DNA of 64,000 nucleotides from Phorcus lineatus (Eukaryota; Mollusca; Gastropoda; Trochida; Trochidae). The DNA lies in assembly GCA_921293015.1 (NCBI GenBank), contig OV121085.1, positions 19,853,911 through 19,917,910 of the forward strand, in the 5' to 3' direction. The notes under the pieces are model-generated. The model had not been told where the DNA came from. It worked only from the letters and a program-made list of their open reading frames with translations, and did not search any database. Shown piece after piece: positions 9,584 through 21,500 of this stretch (positions are counted from its first letter, which is position 1; every line of letters begins with the position of its first letter). The translations under genes and the position numbers were made by a program.

Positions 9584-12440
9584 TACTGAATTGATCTAAC
9601 ATAAATCTATTCAAAAATGGTTTATCATTTGGAAGGAAAATGCATTATATCGAATCCAAACTTTATACACAAATAAGCCATTATATTGGTTTGATATTAT
9701 CCAAAGGACGACCAGTTAAACAGTGAAGTTTACTCAGTGGATCAAATCAAAATCTTCTCCTTCAACGATAGTGTCAAGAAGAATCTTAATTTTTGTAGCG
9801 ACCGCAGCCACCGCTAGAGGCGCTGGCGGCAGAAAATTGAGAATGGCGGTCAGTTTGGTTCACTGCATAGGCCCGTGTTTAAGGTCTGATTAAACGTATT
9901 TCGGTGACGTGCACACATACACTTGATATTTGTATTTCATCACGAAAGATTCAAGTGTGCGTATTTCGTATTCATGACCCCTGACGATGTACACACAAAG
10001 AATAGCGGCAAGTTCAAAATTAGTCTTGTGTAAAAATATTCTTTTCTTATATATATAATATAGAAATAATACAAAGTTCACATTTTTAAGGCCAGATACG
10101 CATATTTCAACCATTTTTGTAAATTTAAAAATCTACTTTTAAATTTTAGAAGCATTGCAAAGACGTAAGATAGGACCTTAAAGATTTTAGGTGCATTTCG
10201 TTCGGTTACGATTTTAGAGTTATCTGCCCCTGACATAAATTTTAATATTCCTAGAAAACATCGAATTTCGGTCATAAAATATTATATTCATGATAATTAA
10301 GCACTCAGATATATTTTTCACTTTTATAATGTGTATTTTCTTATAAAAGTCTTTTTTATTTTGTTATATGCAATTTTACGTATCACGAATTCAATCACAC
10401 TCGTGATCGTAATGAAAATCGAACTTGTTCTCAACATTATTGATAGCATGATGTATAGCTTTACGTAAGCTTAAAACTTGATAACTGCAATACGAACTCC
10501 GATATCTAATTATTTTTTTTTATGATTTTAGACAAACAAATTTTTTTTATATAGTCTTAGATTTATTTATCTCTTAAATTCATACTCTTGACAATCTATA
10601 TTTACACATCTAATATCTGGTAAACTATAAAGGTATTAAGGCTATTATACATCTTGTTGGCCCATTGTAAATTTAATCTATCATTTAGATGTGTGGGTTT
10701 GATAACTCACACAAAGAAAGATTTTTCAAGCAATTTACAAATCGATGTATAAATTTCGTTCTATGAATATTTGTATTTTCTATATATTTTCAACATAAAT
10801 AATAGTAAATTTGGTTCAATATTAATTCATCAACATTCAGTTATTGATTTCATCATCACAGCATATTTGTTTATACATTTCAGACCAAATAACTTGTGAA
10901 CTGCTGCGGTTTAAGATCATTTTCTCGAATTCTGGATAGTCAATGACGTGTGAAAATAATTCTTTCAAAAAATGAAGAAACAACTTTTCTTCAATTTTAT
11001 TACATACATTGTTTTGCTAGAGTGTATTTTACATGTACATAGGCTTATTTTGTTTATTAAACAAAAATCTTGACTTTGAGAGCAGTGGACCAAACTGAAA
11101 TTGGAAAATGAAAAAATTACACCCAAGGTAGTGTACTTTGGGGATTTTTCCTGAAACATGTAAACATGCTATCTTGAAACAATTATTGTTTTTTCCATTC
11201 GTAATGGACCCTAAACACATTCCAATTTAAAAAAATAAGATTTCTCTTTAAGAAAAATTTGGTCTGCGGTACCTGATTTTTGCAAACAAGTTCATTACAG
11301 TCTGAGCAGTGTTTACACGGGTTTTACGATTACTTTCTGTTGATGTATTAACGGACAATGCTAATGATGTAATAATTACCTTACGATTGTTGCAAAAACA
11401 TCACAAAAGTTCATATTCTATTGATAAAATTAGTGAAGAAAACGTAAACATTGACATTGAAGTTTTAAAATGGCCGCTCTTCGTCAAAATTGTAACCTAG
11501 ATTATGATTGGTCGACAATGATCTCATTTACATCATTTGATTGGTTGAAGGCTGGGGATTCCTTACAGCGAAGCGGGGTCGCTTTTGACTAATTTTTACC
11601 GTGTCCACTCTGCACAGAGCTCAACATTCTCGGGGCCTAAACATTTCCTGGAAATTCCAGTTATTAGCTGGAAGGAAAAAAAACAAACTTGTCACGATTT
11701 ATCTACAATCTGAAATCGGAAGGAAATGGTTTGTTATTTTATTTTGTATCGAGAACCATTTATTCAATCGTACTGCGTCGTTGTTTGATGTTCCAGAGTA
11801 GTTAAAAATATTTCCTGGTCCAGCACTCGGTTGCAAGTCTACTAAGTTCTAGAAATAATTAGTCAACATGTCTCTCAAACTCAAAATTTCTAGAAAATGA
11901 TTACGGGTAACTAGTAATCCAAAGAATATGTTGTTTTTGCCTGAAATCCGTTTGTCGGAAATTGACATGCCTGAAAGCCTAGTTAAATTATTGAACGAAT
12001 AGAACCACAATTGTGGTTCGGTGTTTTAGTCGAGTGTCCCTGCATGAGGATATCTATAAATATGAGTCATAAGATTATTAACTCACATTCGTATTTGATA
12101 AAAGACAATTTAAAATGAATACAATATGCTTCATACAAACAAGTAGTTGAGCATTTACATATTATAGTATATTACAAACATTAAGATAGGATATTCAAGA
12201 TTGAAAATAATCTATGAAAGGTCCATTTTTAAAAGTGTGTATGGATTGTTGTCTTTTCATGTCTTGGATATTTTAGAATATATCATTAAGTTTTTCAAAT
12301 TCTTAAACAAATAAATGCTGACTAGGGGCACAACATTTTTATTTTTAGTGTAAACTACAAAACCAATTGTGAAATAGGTCAACAACATCTGCTAAGTTTC
12401 ATGGTTACTGATGAAAGCATTTCAACATGAATTTACTTCA
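9584..12440. other. TTK upstream region, no gene recognised apart from a candidate promoter
   Basis: About 2.9 kb of AT-rich sequence. Short open frames here show no recognisable protein. A GC-richer patch at 9797-9850 and the CCAAT-containing patch at 11,460-11,550 are the only places that look like promoter or 5'-exon sequence for the minus-strand TTK gene. I see no RNA gene. Confidence 0.4.
11463..11545 (-). promoter_or_regulatory. Candidate CCAAT/CCAAT/CHR-type promoter for TTK
   Basis: Read on the minus strand there are two CCAAT boxes (11,544-11,540 and 11,511-11,507) exactly 33 bp apart, followed about 38 bp further by GCGGCCATTTTAAAA (11,477-11,463), which contains a TTTAAA version of the CHR element. 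Pairs of NF-Y sites at about three helical turns with a downstream CHR are known from G2/M genes in vertebrates. TTK is such a gene there. The position, 3 kb upstream of the start-codon exon, fits a noncoding first exon. This is inference; no transcript start is visible. Confidence 0.3.
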
Positions 12441-12459
12441 TTAATCTTCTTGATGAAAG

Positions 12460-15400
12460 TTTGATATTTGACAAAAATAACTGAAAACGCAGTTTTTGCT
12501 CTTATTGATAAAAAACTTTTAAACTTTAATCTAGATTTATTATATACATGTACATATATCCACCCGGAGGGATCCACGTTCTATGACAAACCAGGTTTAT
12601 GTTGTAAAAATGGTATAACTCTTTTTCAAGATAGTTTATTAGACGTTATATCAAATATGCCAGATGTGCATATTTTGTGCGGAGGTGATTTCAATGCCCG
12701 TACGGGTACTGAACCTGATTTCATTGATGATGATATTATCAAACATACAGAGGGGCAAGACCATTCAATGTGGGATTTTTTAATAGATTTTTTCAGCATA
12801 AAAAGATTTTCAACTGATAAGACTGTGAATACGTACGGGAAAGGCCTGTTAGAGTTATGTTCAGTCCTTAACATTCACATTATAAATGGTCGATGTGGAT
12901 CAGATTCAGAAAAAGGTGACCCTACATTTATTGGCCATAACGGTACAAACGTAGTTGATTATATCATAAGTTCATCATTAATCTTTGATAAATTATATGA
13001 TTTTGCAATCCCTTCTCATACAGAGTCCGACCATCTTCCCCTTACTATGAAATTACGTGCGCTCCCTACGTATCATAAGATAACAGAGAAACAGTCATAT
13101 AGATTTGTTTGGGATAATGATAAACTCGAGGTTTTTAGGTCAAATATGTTTTTGGAAAATATTCAAAAGTTGCTAACCCAGTCAGCAGATTTCGTATTTA
13201 CAAATATTGATAAAAGCATAGATCTTATTGTACAAGCACTTTGTACAGCGGCCAGTGATATGAAAAAACAAACTGGTAAGAGAACAAACAGAATTCAAAC
13301 TTGGCATGATGTAGAGTGTGAGAAATTGAAAAAGGAAAGATGCAAATATCTTAATAGGTTTCGTAAAAATAAAGATAGTCGCTCTTTAGAAGATTACCAC
13401 TCCATTAGAAATAAGTATACTGCAGTCTGTAAACAAAAACGAAATGCATATTTGAAATTGAAGCAACAAGAAATAGAAACTAGTATTCACAATTCTAAAC
13501 AGTTTTGGTTCTCTCTGAAAAGATTGAATAATAGAACAAGCCAAAGAAATGACATTGAGATTAACGAATGGTATTCGTATTTCAAAAAATTATTTTCTAC
13601 TACATCTGAAGTAAATGATAACATAGATAATCATATAGTCAGTCATATTGATCAGTCAGATAAGAATAATCATCAAGTATTGGATAACTCAATGGCCAAT
13701 GACATTCTTGACGCTCCAATATCACGAGAAGAAATTCTAGATAGCATTAAAAAACTGAAACTGAATAAATCTCCTGGACTTGACAATGTTATTTCAGAAT
13801 TTTTCCTACACTCATCAGATATTTTACTACCTTATCTTGAATTATTGTTTAATGTCATCCTCGAAAATGGAGTTTTTCCCCATTCATGGTCGGTTGGCTT
13901 CATTATACCCATTCATAAGCAAGGGGATAAAAATGAAACTGAAAATTATAGAGGTATTACCCTTTTAAGTGTATTTAGTAAAATATTCACTGCCATTATA
14001 AATAAACGTTTGGTATTCTGGGCAGAATCATATGATAAGATAACCGAATCCCAAGCTGGTTTTAGGAAAGGATACACTACTACTGACAACATATTTGTCC
14101 TAAATTCACTAATACAGAGATATGTAAATACTAAAGGCTCTAAATTCTATGTTCTATGTAGGTGTAAGACAAGGATGTATCTTGAGCCCTTTCCTATTTT
14201 CTTTCTTTATCAATGAGTTAGCAATACAGATACATGAAAACTGTTCAAATGGTATTCAGCTTTATCCAGATATAGTTCAATTATTTCTCCTCCTATTTGC
14301 TGATGATATAATTCTCTTCTCTAGCACTGTACGAGGATTACAGGCAGAAATAAATGAATTGGAAACGTATTGTAATGAATGGAAACTAAAAGTTAATTAC
14401 GATAAAACTAAGGTAATTGTCTTCAAGAATGGGGGTAAACTTGCTGCAAATGAAAAATGGTATTACAAAGGTGAACTTATTCAAATAACTACATCTTACA
14501 AATATTTAGGAGTTTATTTTACAAGTCACTTATCGTGGTCTTTACATGCAAAAAAAGCATCGACCCAAGCAAAGAAAATATTAATTGGCATTATGAGATA
14601 TATCTACATTTTAGGTAACTTGTCACATCAGTCCTTTTTTTAGAATTTTTGATGCTAAGATAAGTCCAATGTTTCTTTATGGTTCCGAAATTTGGGGACT
14701 CATGTAATAGAAAAGGTACATTTATATGCAATTAAAAGATTTCTCGGTTTGAAAATAGCAACCTCAAACGTAATGGTCTACGGTGAGTGTGGTAGATTTC
14801 CGTTATCTATAGAGTCAAAAATGAAAGTAATAAAATATTGGTTGAAAGTATTAAATATGCCATGTTATAGATTACCCAAAAAATGTTACAATATGATGAC
14901 TTTGTATGATAGAAATGGAAAACGTAATTGGGTTACAGATGTTAAAGATTTACTATTTTCTACTGGTTTTGGTTATATATGGCTGGAACAACACATAGAC
15001 TCTCATACAAAGTTTCTTATCTCATTTAAACAAAGATTACAAGATATTTATTTACAAAATTGGCTTGACCATCTATCTGTATCAAATAAATGTTTTTATT
15101 TTAGGATGTTTAAGCAATCTATACAAGATGAAAGCTATCTATCGCATTTGAATATCCGGAAATATAGAATCTCACTTGCAAAATTCCGTTGCTCATCGCA
15201 TGATTTACTAATAGAAACCGGCAGATATATTGGACTAAAAAGAGAAGATAGAATTTGTTAAATGTGTAATTTAAATCTTATTGAAGATGAATATCATTTC
15301 CTTTGTGTTTGCCCTGCCTACCTCACTTTGAGAAATAAGTACATTAAGAAATATTACTTTACACATCCTAATATTTATAAATTTATATCTCTATTAACTT

Positions 15401-15557
15401 ACTCTAACAAAGCACATTTAGAAAATCTGTCAATGTTTCTATACTATGCCTTTTTACTCAGAAAAAATGTACTCTATCCTGCCTGAACATATTGTATGCA
15501 CATTGTGCTACAGGCCTGTGGCCTATAAGTGCAAATAAAGATTGATTGATTGATTGA
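12460..15557 (+). mobile_element. Degenerate APE-type LINE, 5'-truncated
   Basis: Covers the second half of an endonuclease domain, an interrupted reverse transcriptase and a C-terminal region, then a short 3' UTR with AATAAA (about 15,533) and a GATT-repeat tail ending near 15,557. The 5' boundary is uncertain because the element is truncated. It lies between TTK and the pseudokinase gene. Confidence 0.8.
12468..15486 (+). pseudogene. LINE ORF2 (endonuclease/reverse transcriptase), broken
   Basis: Segments: 12,468-14,158 carries the endonuclease C-terminal half (LCGGDFNARTG, NIHIINGRCG, SHTESDHLPL) and the start of the reverse transcriptase (KSPGLDNV, NYRGITLLSVFSKIF, ESQAGFRKGYTT). At about 14,150 the text jumps directly to GVRQGCILSPFLFSFFINEL in another frame. 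The stretch that should hold catalytic motif A is therefore deleted. LLFADDIILFS (motif C) follows. A further frameshift in a T run at about 14,633-14,641 and a TAA at 15,259-15,261 interrupt the tail. The tail still shows FRCSSHDLLIETGRYIGL and a C-x2-C-like zinc-knuckle stretch (DRIC…CNLNL…EDEYHFLCVCPAY). The protein cannot be functional. Confidence 0.8.
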
Positions 15558-18320
15558 CAGGATATCTTGCCATCATGTAGGTTTCAATCATATCCTATTT
15601 TATTGGTTATGATGATCCTTATGTAACATAGTGCATTTATATACAGCTTTTTCTGAAACCCTGATTTTGTGAAAGATGTATAGCTCTAATAATTTAGAAA
15701 CATCCCTTTCTATGCATACAAGTCTTTCTCACAATTCATCATAATGAATCAAAGCTTATCATAATAGAATTGCAAACAATAATGTTTTTAATATTTGAAT
15801 TTGACATCATAGAATTACAAAGAATGCTGTTACAAATTGATTTTGATATTTATGTGAAAGATTTAGACATTGACAACATCATTGGAAATAGAATGAATGC
15901 TACTTCACTTTTTTCCCATAAATTTCCCTTTTAAAGAGGTTCGTACCAATTAACAAAATAAATGAAAAATTGCTGTAAATTTGCAAGGTGCAAGCTGAAT
16001 ATGTATTCTTTGATATTCAAAAATAAAAAGTACATGTCACGGACCTTCTTTTTCAGACAAATGATGATTTTGACGGGTTTCTTTTAAAAAATTGGGAAAA
16101 GTCCAATTTTGCTAATTTTATCTTAAAAACAAAAAAAATAAAAACATTTATAGTTCAGTTTATTTTTTTCCTATAAATGAGATGATAATGTAATAAAAAA
16201 AATTATTCTTGTATATCCTTTTTTGAGTTTTGTAACTTATCTGCAAATATTAAGATACAAGTTCAATGATGATCGCTACAAAAATAGCTTCAAAAGACGC
16301 GTTCAGTAATAAAAATAAATGAAAAATAGTGCAAATATGTTTTAAATATAAGAAAATATATTGCAAAGAAATAATATGAGAGAAAAAAGATATGTCACGG
16401 ACCTAATTTCCGAGATAATTGAAGCTGAAGTTAAAATTACTTATGAAAAAACTCATAAGGGGAGGTAACTCTTTATTTCCGTTGAATGATAATTCATGAT
16501 AATGGTTTGAAGTACACAGTTTATCCCGTTTCAAAGTATTTCCTGAAATTCTAAGGTCAGTGTTATGGAATATTTGAAGTGTCAAAAGACATTTATGGTC
16601 TCTTGGTCAAATCCACGTGTTAACAAAGTATTAGTATCCACAAGCAAAGTTTTTAAACACACCTTGTAAATATGAAAATGTTTTCTATTTGTGAATGATT
16701 TGAGTTTTCCAAACTGCGTTTGAGTGTACTGGGGCTAGATGAATGTTCCAGATAATGGGATAATTAGGTGGATTGAAGGCAGGTAAAAATCCCATCACAA
16801 AACATTAAGATTTAACCTCAAAACTTCCTCTCAAAGATCTATTTATTGCGCGATAAAGAACACCGCATCCAAGCGCCGCAAGTTGGCGAAGCTAATAGGA
16901 TGAGGAAAAGACCTCAATCCAGTCGGCCCGGTTCGGGAAGCATTGGTGCTTACGTTCATATTAAAGTCATACTTTTGAGTTGATGTCAAGTAACTTAGGT
17001 ATCTCCAGGAGGAATGTAAAATCATATGATTTACTTCATGAACCAAGCAGACCACGGACATATTTTCAATTTCTTTTTGACTTTTGACTTCGGTCAAATA
17101 TATTTTTACCACAGTAATTAATTTCACTTGATAAGTAAATGTTACAGTGAATGATATGTTTATAGATGTTTTCCCATAATTGTAAGTGTGGACATGATTG
17201 AAAATTACCGCTCATTTAATTGATTTGCAAAATAAACGCAGCCAAACCGAAATGTAAAAATTCCGCGATACATTCCCGATTTTTCAAAACTCATTTTGTC
17301 TCAATGACCGTTTTGACTTTTCATTTAAACATCTATCTAGAACTTTTCCAAAAAAGATTTACTTCTATTCTTTATTATGAATTTCTATATATTGTTTGAG
17401 ATGACAATGCAACGGTTTATTTACATTTGTTATGTTCCAGTAAAAAAGCTATTCGAAATGAGATTTTACGTACCGAAAACTCTACTGCTTACAGCCTAAT
17501 TAGGGTAACTAAATAATCCGTTCTAATTATTTTACAATTTACATCATTTTCAATATGGATGAATATCTTTCAAAGCATAAAAGTTCCGTTAATAGTCACA
17601 TATTGTGAAAAATGACGAGGACTAGTCCATGCACAGTGTATTTTCCGCACATTGCGTGTCAATGACGTCACTGCAACATTGTTCAACAAAGTGACTGCAA
17701 CGGATAACTTGTATTAGTTCATCAACAATCGGTTTTATGCAGAATGTAAACACACAAATGTTATCAGTCACATTTTCTCTGTTTCAAAAATGTCAATTGG
17801 AGTACATTTTGGAAAACCGCAATCTAATTATAACCTATGAAACAACGGATTGCATTCAGTTCTGCCGATTTTGACCAATGCATATGATTCTTAAAAACTA
17901 TGGCTAATATTTACATTGACCATATAATAGATAACTAACAGTCCACAGTAACAATTTCCTTATTTTCCGAACATCGATAACTCGTCAGTGACATTTTTTC
18001 TACCATGTTTACGCAACTTTAGTTTTCTCAAAATGTTAGCGGCACTTTTTCGGATGCGCGAAAAGATGCGCACTGACAAACGTTCGGAACGTCTTTAAGC
18101 AAAGCTCTACCATGTTTTTTAAGCAGCAAGGCTTTCATTTGCCACTGATCGAGTGTGGCCAAGTTATGTCTTGCAAGGAAAGTTGTATGTTTTACCGTGC
18201 CATCTCTTGGGGTTATAAGACTGTTTTACTATATTGATTACTCCATTCCATATTCAAGTGAGAATGGACATCTGGTGTATCATGTGTGAATGGGGTATAT
18301 ATTGAGAATATAGCATATAT
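15558..18320. other. Region upstream of the pseudokinase gene, no gene recognised
   Basis: Mostly AT-rich unique-looking sequence. The phrase 'gtcacggacct' occurs twice (about 16,036 and 16,394), perhaps a degraded repeat. A TGACGTCA octamer lies at about 17,653 and a GC-richer patch at 18,040-18,100, which may mark the promoter of the downstream gene. The 94-codon minus-strand frame at 16,843-17,127 was examined and not recognised. Confidence 0.35.
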
Positions 18321-18450
18321 AATCAACAACAAAAATTAAGGACCACTCTGATTTCCAATATTGAGATATTCTATTATTTCTGTAATGATGAATAGGATAC
18401 ATAGATATAAAGAACATTGTGGTAGTCCTTAACTTTTTATGTTGTGTCTA
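18321..18450. mobile_element. Small MITE with TTAAGGACYAC termini
   Basis: The left part 'caacaaaaattaaggaccac' and the right part 'gtccttaactttttatgttg' are imperfect reverse complements about 130 bp apart, flanked by TATA-rich sequence that hides any TA duplication. No coding capacity. It ends about 90 bp before the acceptor of the start-codon exon of the pseudokinase gene. Confidence 0.5.
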
Positions 18451-18536
18451 TATAGAGCCACTGAGATGTTCTCAATCGTTAATGCTTATCTTACGTTAAA
18501 CTGAAGTTATAAGTCATAATTTTGATTTCTCTGCAG

Positions 18537-21500
18537 GTTAAAGCAGTTTCTATTTCTGCCCATGGAATGCAAGGATGGCTGACAATTGACTTGCAGGCTC
18601 GGGCACTGAGTCAAGGTTGGTCACCATAGATGAACATTAACCTTCAAAGCCTCCAGCCAACAATGTATTAGGAGCTATGTCTTACAGCCCTGCAAGTGAC
18701 TGTCTTTCTATTGATGAAACTGAGATTAAATGTTCACCCAGCGATGATACAAGGATACAGAAAAATTTGAGCCAGATTTCTCAGCAATTGACTCAAAAAC
18801 TGCTGGCTGGGCGTCCAACATTTGGAAATACTGTACTTTCAAATTGTCCTGCTTCAGATTATTCGAAACCGATGGCAACACTGGATGAAGGTCAGAGGAA
18901 AATGTTACCTGTTTTTAAAGATTTAGGAGTGAATGATTACATGTCAGGCGCATACGACCAAGCAAACAAAGGATTAACTTTAGGAGGAAGAATTGAGACA
19001 AATACATCTGAGTATTTTAGCGAGGAAACTCGCAACTCAACTGATCATAATAGTAATTCATTAAAATCACAAAAGGATGAGGGAGAAGACACACCTTGCC
19101 CTCATGGTTCCGCATCAAGTGAAGATATCCAGACAAAACGAGCCTCGTTGGCAAAATCAAAGGTTCTATATTCATCCATCGAGTTTGATCCATCACGTAG
19201 AGGATCTCTTTTGATGGGTAGCCGTGGAGACAGTGTATTTGAAGACAACTTGCCCCCGTCTGCCCATCATCGTAGGTCAAGAGAAAGGCTTGTCAAGCAG
19301 CGAAGTCAAAGTACATCTGATTTACCAGATTTGGTTCAGTCGTCAACAAGTCCAACAGTCCAGTCTCCAGATGTGGTACCGAGAGTATCATCAGAGGAAT
19401 TCCTTGTGGAACATGACGATCAAGCTTTCATCCGCAGCATCAATGAGCGAGTCAGTTTAGAGAGGAAGGAACAGATAGAAGGGAAAGTTCATGATGGAGT
19501 CAGTCGCAAGCCCAGTTTTAAGAGATCTGTCAGTTTCCAGGATAGTCCAATAATTTATGATATTCCAGGCCAAGAGGACAGCTCTAACTCTGAACACGTA
19601 CAGCATCCACCTTGCTCCCCCAAAGGTGAAGAAGGACGTCAGTTTTATCGCGATTTGAAATCCAGTGGCTATGGAACTGGTAGTTCATCCAAAAATTCAT
19701 TGCAATCCCAGCTCAGTGATCAAACAAACCTGAGTGACTCTGTTTTGACAGATCACAGTGTTGATCAAGATGATGTGGAAGGCACGCTCACAGATCTGCC
19801 CAGTCCTCAACAAGCAGACGGTTTACCAATTCTGAGCATCTTTGATTCTTCCTCTGAGCAGTCTCATTCAATTAAAGGCAGGTCCCTGAAGACAGACGGC
19901 CCAGGAGATTCACTGCAAAAGGCGACTGCCCAGAAACCTGCTCCGCCTCCTCAAGATGGAGAAAATATACCAATTCTGAGCATCTTTCAGTCGACAGGGA
20001 TAAGCAATGGAAGTCTAGTCCTCAGGTCAAATGAACTGAAGGGAATGGGTGATGGGGAGAAGGTGGCCAGGGTTCAGGAAGACTTGAACCTTACTAGAAA
20101 AGAACCTGAGGAAAGTCCTTCCCTCTTGGTCCATGATAACTATGCAGAAAAGGTTTTGGAAGCAAAGATAAATGAAAAGGCATGTGTATGTAATGCATCA
20201 TGCCAAGTCAGGTACGAATGTCTTAAAAAGTCACTGACAAAAGATGCCGGACAATATAATCACGCTTCAGAGGAACTCTTTGAACAATGTTGTCTTCAGA
20301 ATCATGATCCAGAGTCATTGTTGGCCGTACTTGAGAAGGTTCTTCTGCCATCAGATAGTTCTACCCCCTCGCCAAGTCCAAAGGAAATCTCGCCAAATTC
20401 ACTTCAAAGTAGGTGTACTTATGTTGTATTTTTCTTCCTAGAGATGTTCTTATGATAAAAGTCTTTTTGGTTTGGTGGACCTTCAAATTTTGAAAAATGA
20501 AGGGTTGATTAGACTCATCTGTTCCCCTTTGACCAACTGACTGATTACCTATTACTGACAATGATTTTAGTAGGTTTTATATGACTTTTTACTATGACTA
20601 CTTTATTATACCCCCGCTTCGAAGTCATTATCGTGAAAAACGTAATGTTTTGGACTTAGTTATATGGTGTACAATGGGGACAGATTTTCTCAGAAACTAT
20701 AATACCTAGAGGAGTGAAGTTTTGGTTATGGATACAGCTAATGACACACTTGATCAAGTTTGAAAGCCATTTCCTAAATTTTATTGTTTAAAGAGTTATG
20801 GCTCATGATTGCTCAATTGGACTTGGAGCAATTAACAGGTCTGATGCTTCAGGGGGGACAAGTTCTCTCAGACAGTTTCACACTTAGGTGAATGAAATTG
20901 TGTTTGATGCTCTTGATTGAGTTTGAAAGCCATTTCCGAAATATTTTTTTCACAAAGTTATGGCCCTTGAATGCACAATTTGACTTGTATTGATAAACAG
21001 ATCTGATGCTTCAATGGTGACAACTTTCTCAGACAGTATCACACTTAGGTGAATGAAATTTTGGTTTCGGACACACCCATTGATGCTCTTGATCGAGTTC
21101 GAAAGCCAATTCCGAAATATTATTCTTGACAGGCTTATGGCCCATGATTGCACAATTGGACATGTAGCGATTAACAGATCTGTTGCTCCAATGGGACACA
21201 TTTACTCTTAAACTATTTCAGTAACTTTTAGCAAATCAGGTTATCCAGAATCATATTAATTCAGACTAGAGGGACAAGAATTCAGACGGGCTGTGGGGGT
21301 ATGTGAGCCATGCTCACTTTTTTCTTGTTTGTTGCAGTTCTTTAAGATCTTGTACAGAAACCTGACCAAGTGTTTGACATATTTTGTACAGATAAAAGTC
21401 TTGAACTTCAAATCATCTATATGTTGAGCTTCAGAGCCCATGGCTCTAATTTGATTGTACAATTTTATTTTTTCAGAATTCTTGGCAGCCCATTTGCCAA

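Noticed and set aside
12626..12874. Minus-strand frame of 82 codons inside the LINE
   Set aside because: Antisense shadow of the endonuclease coding region.
16843..17127. 94-codon minus-strand frame
   Set aside because: No recognisable domain, no splice context, AT-rich flank; possibly a decayed element but unsupported.
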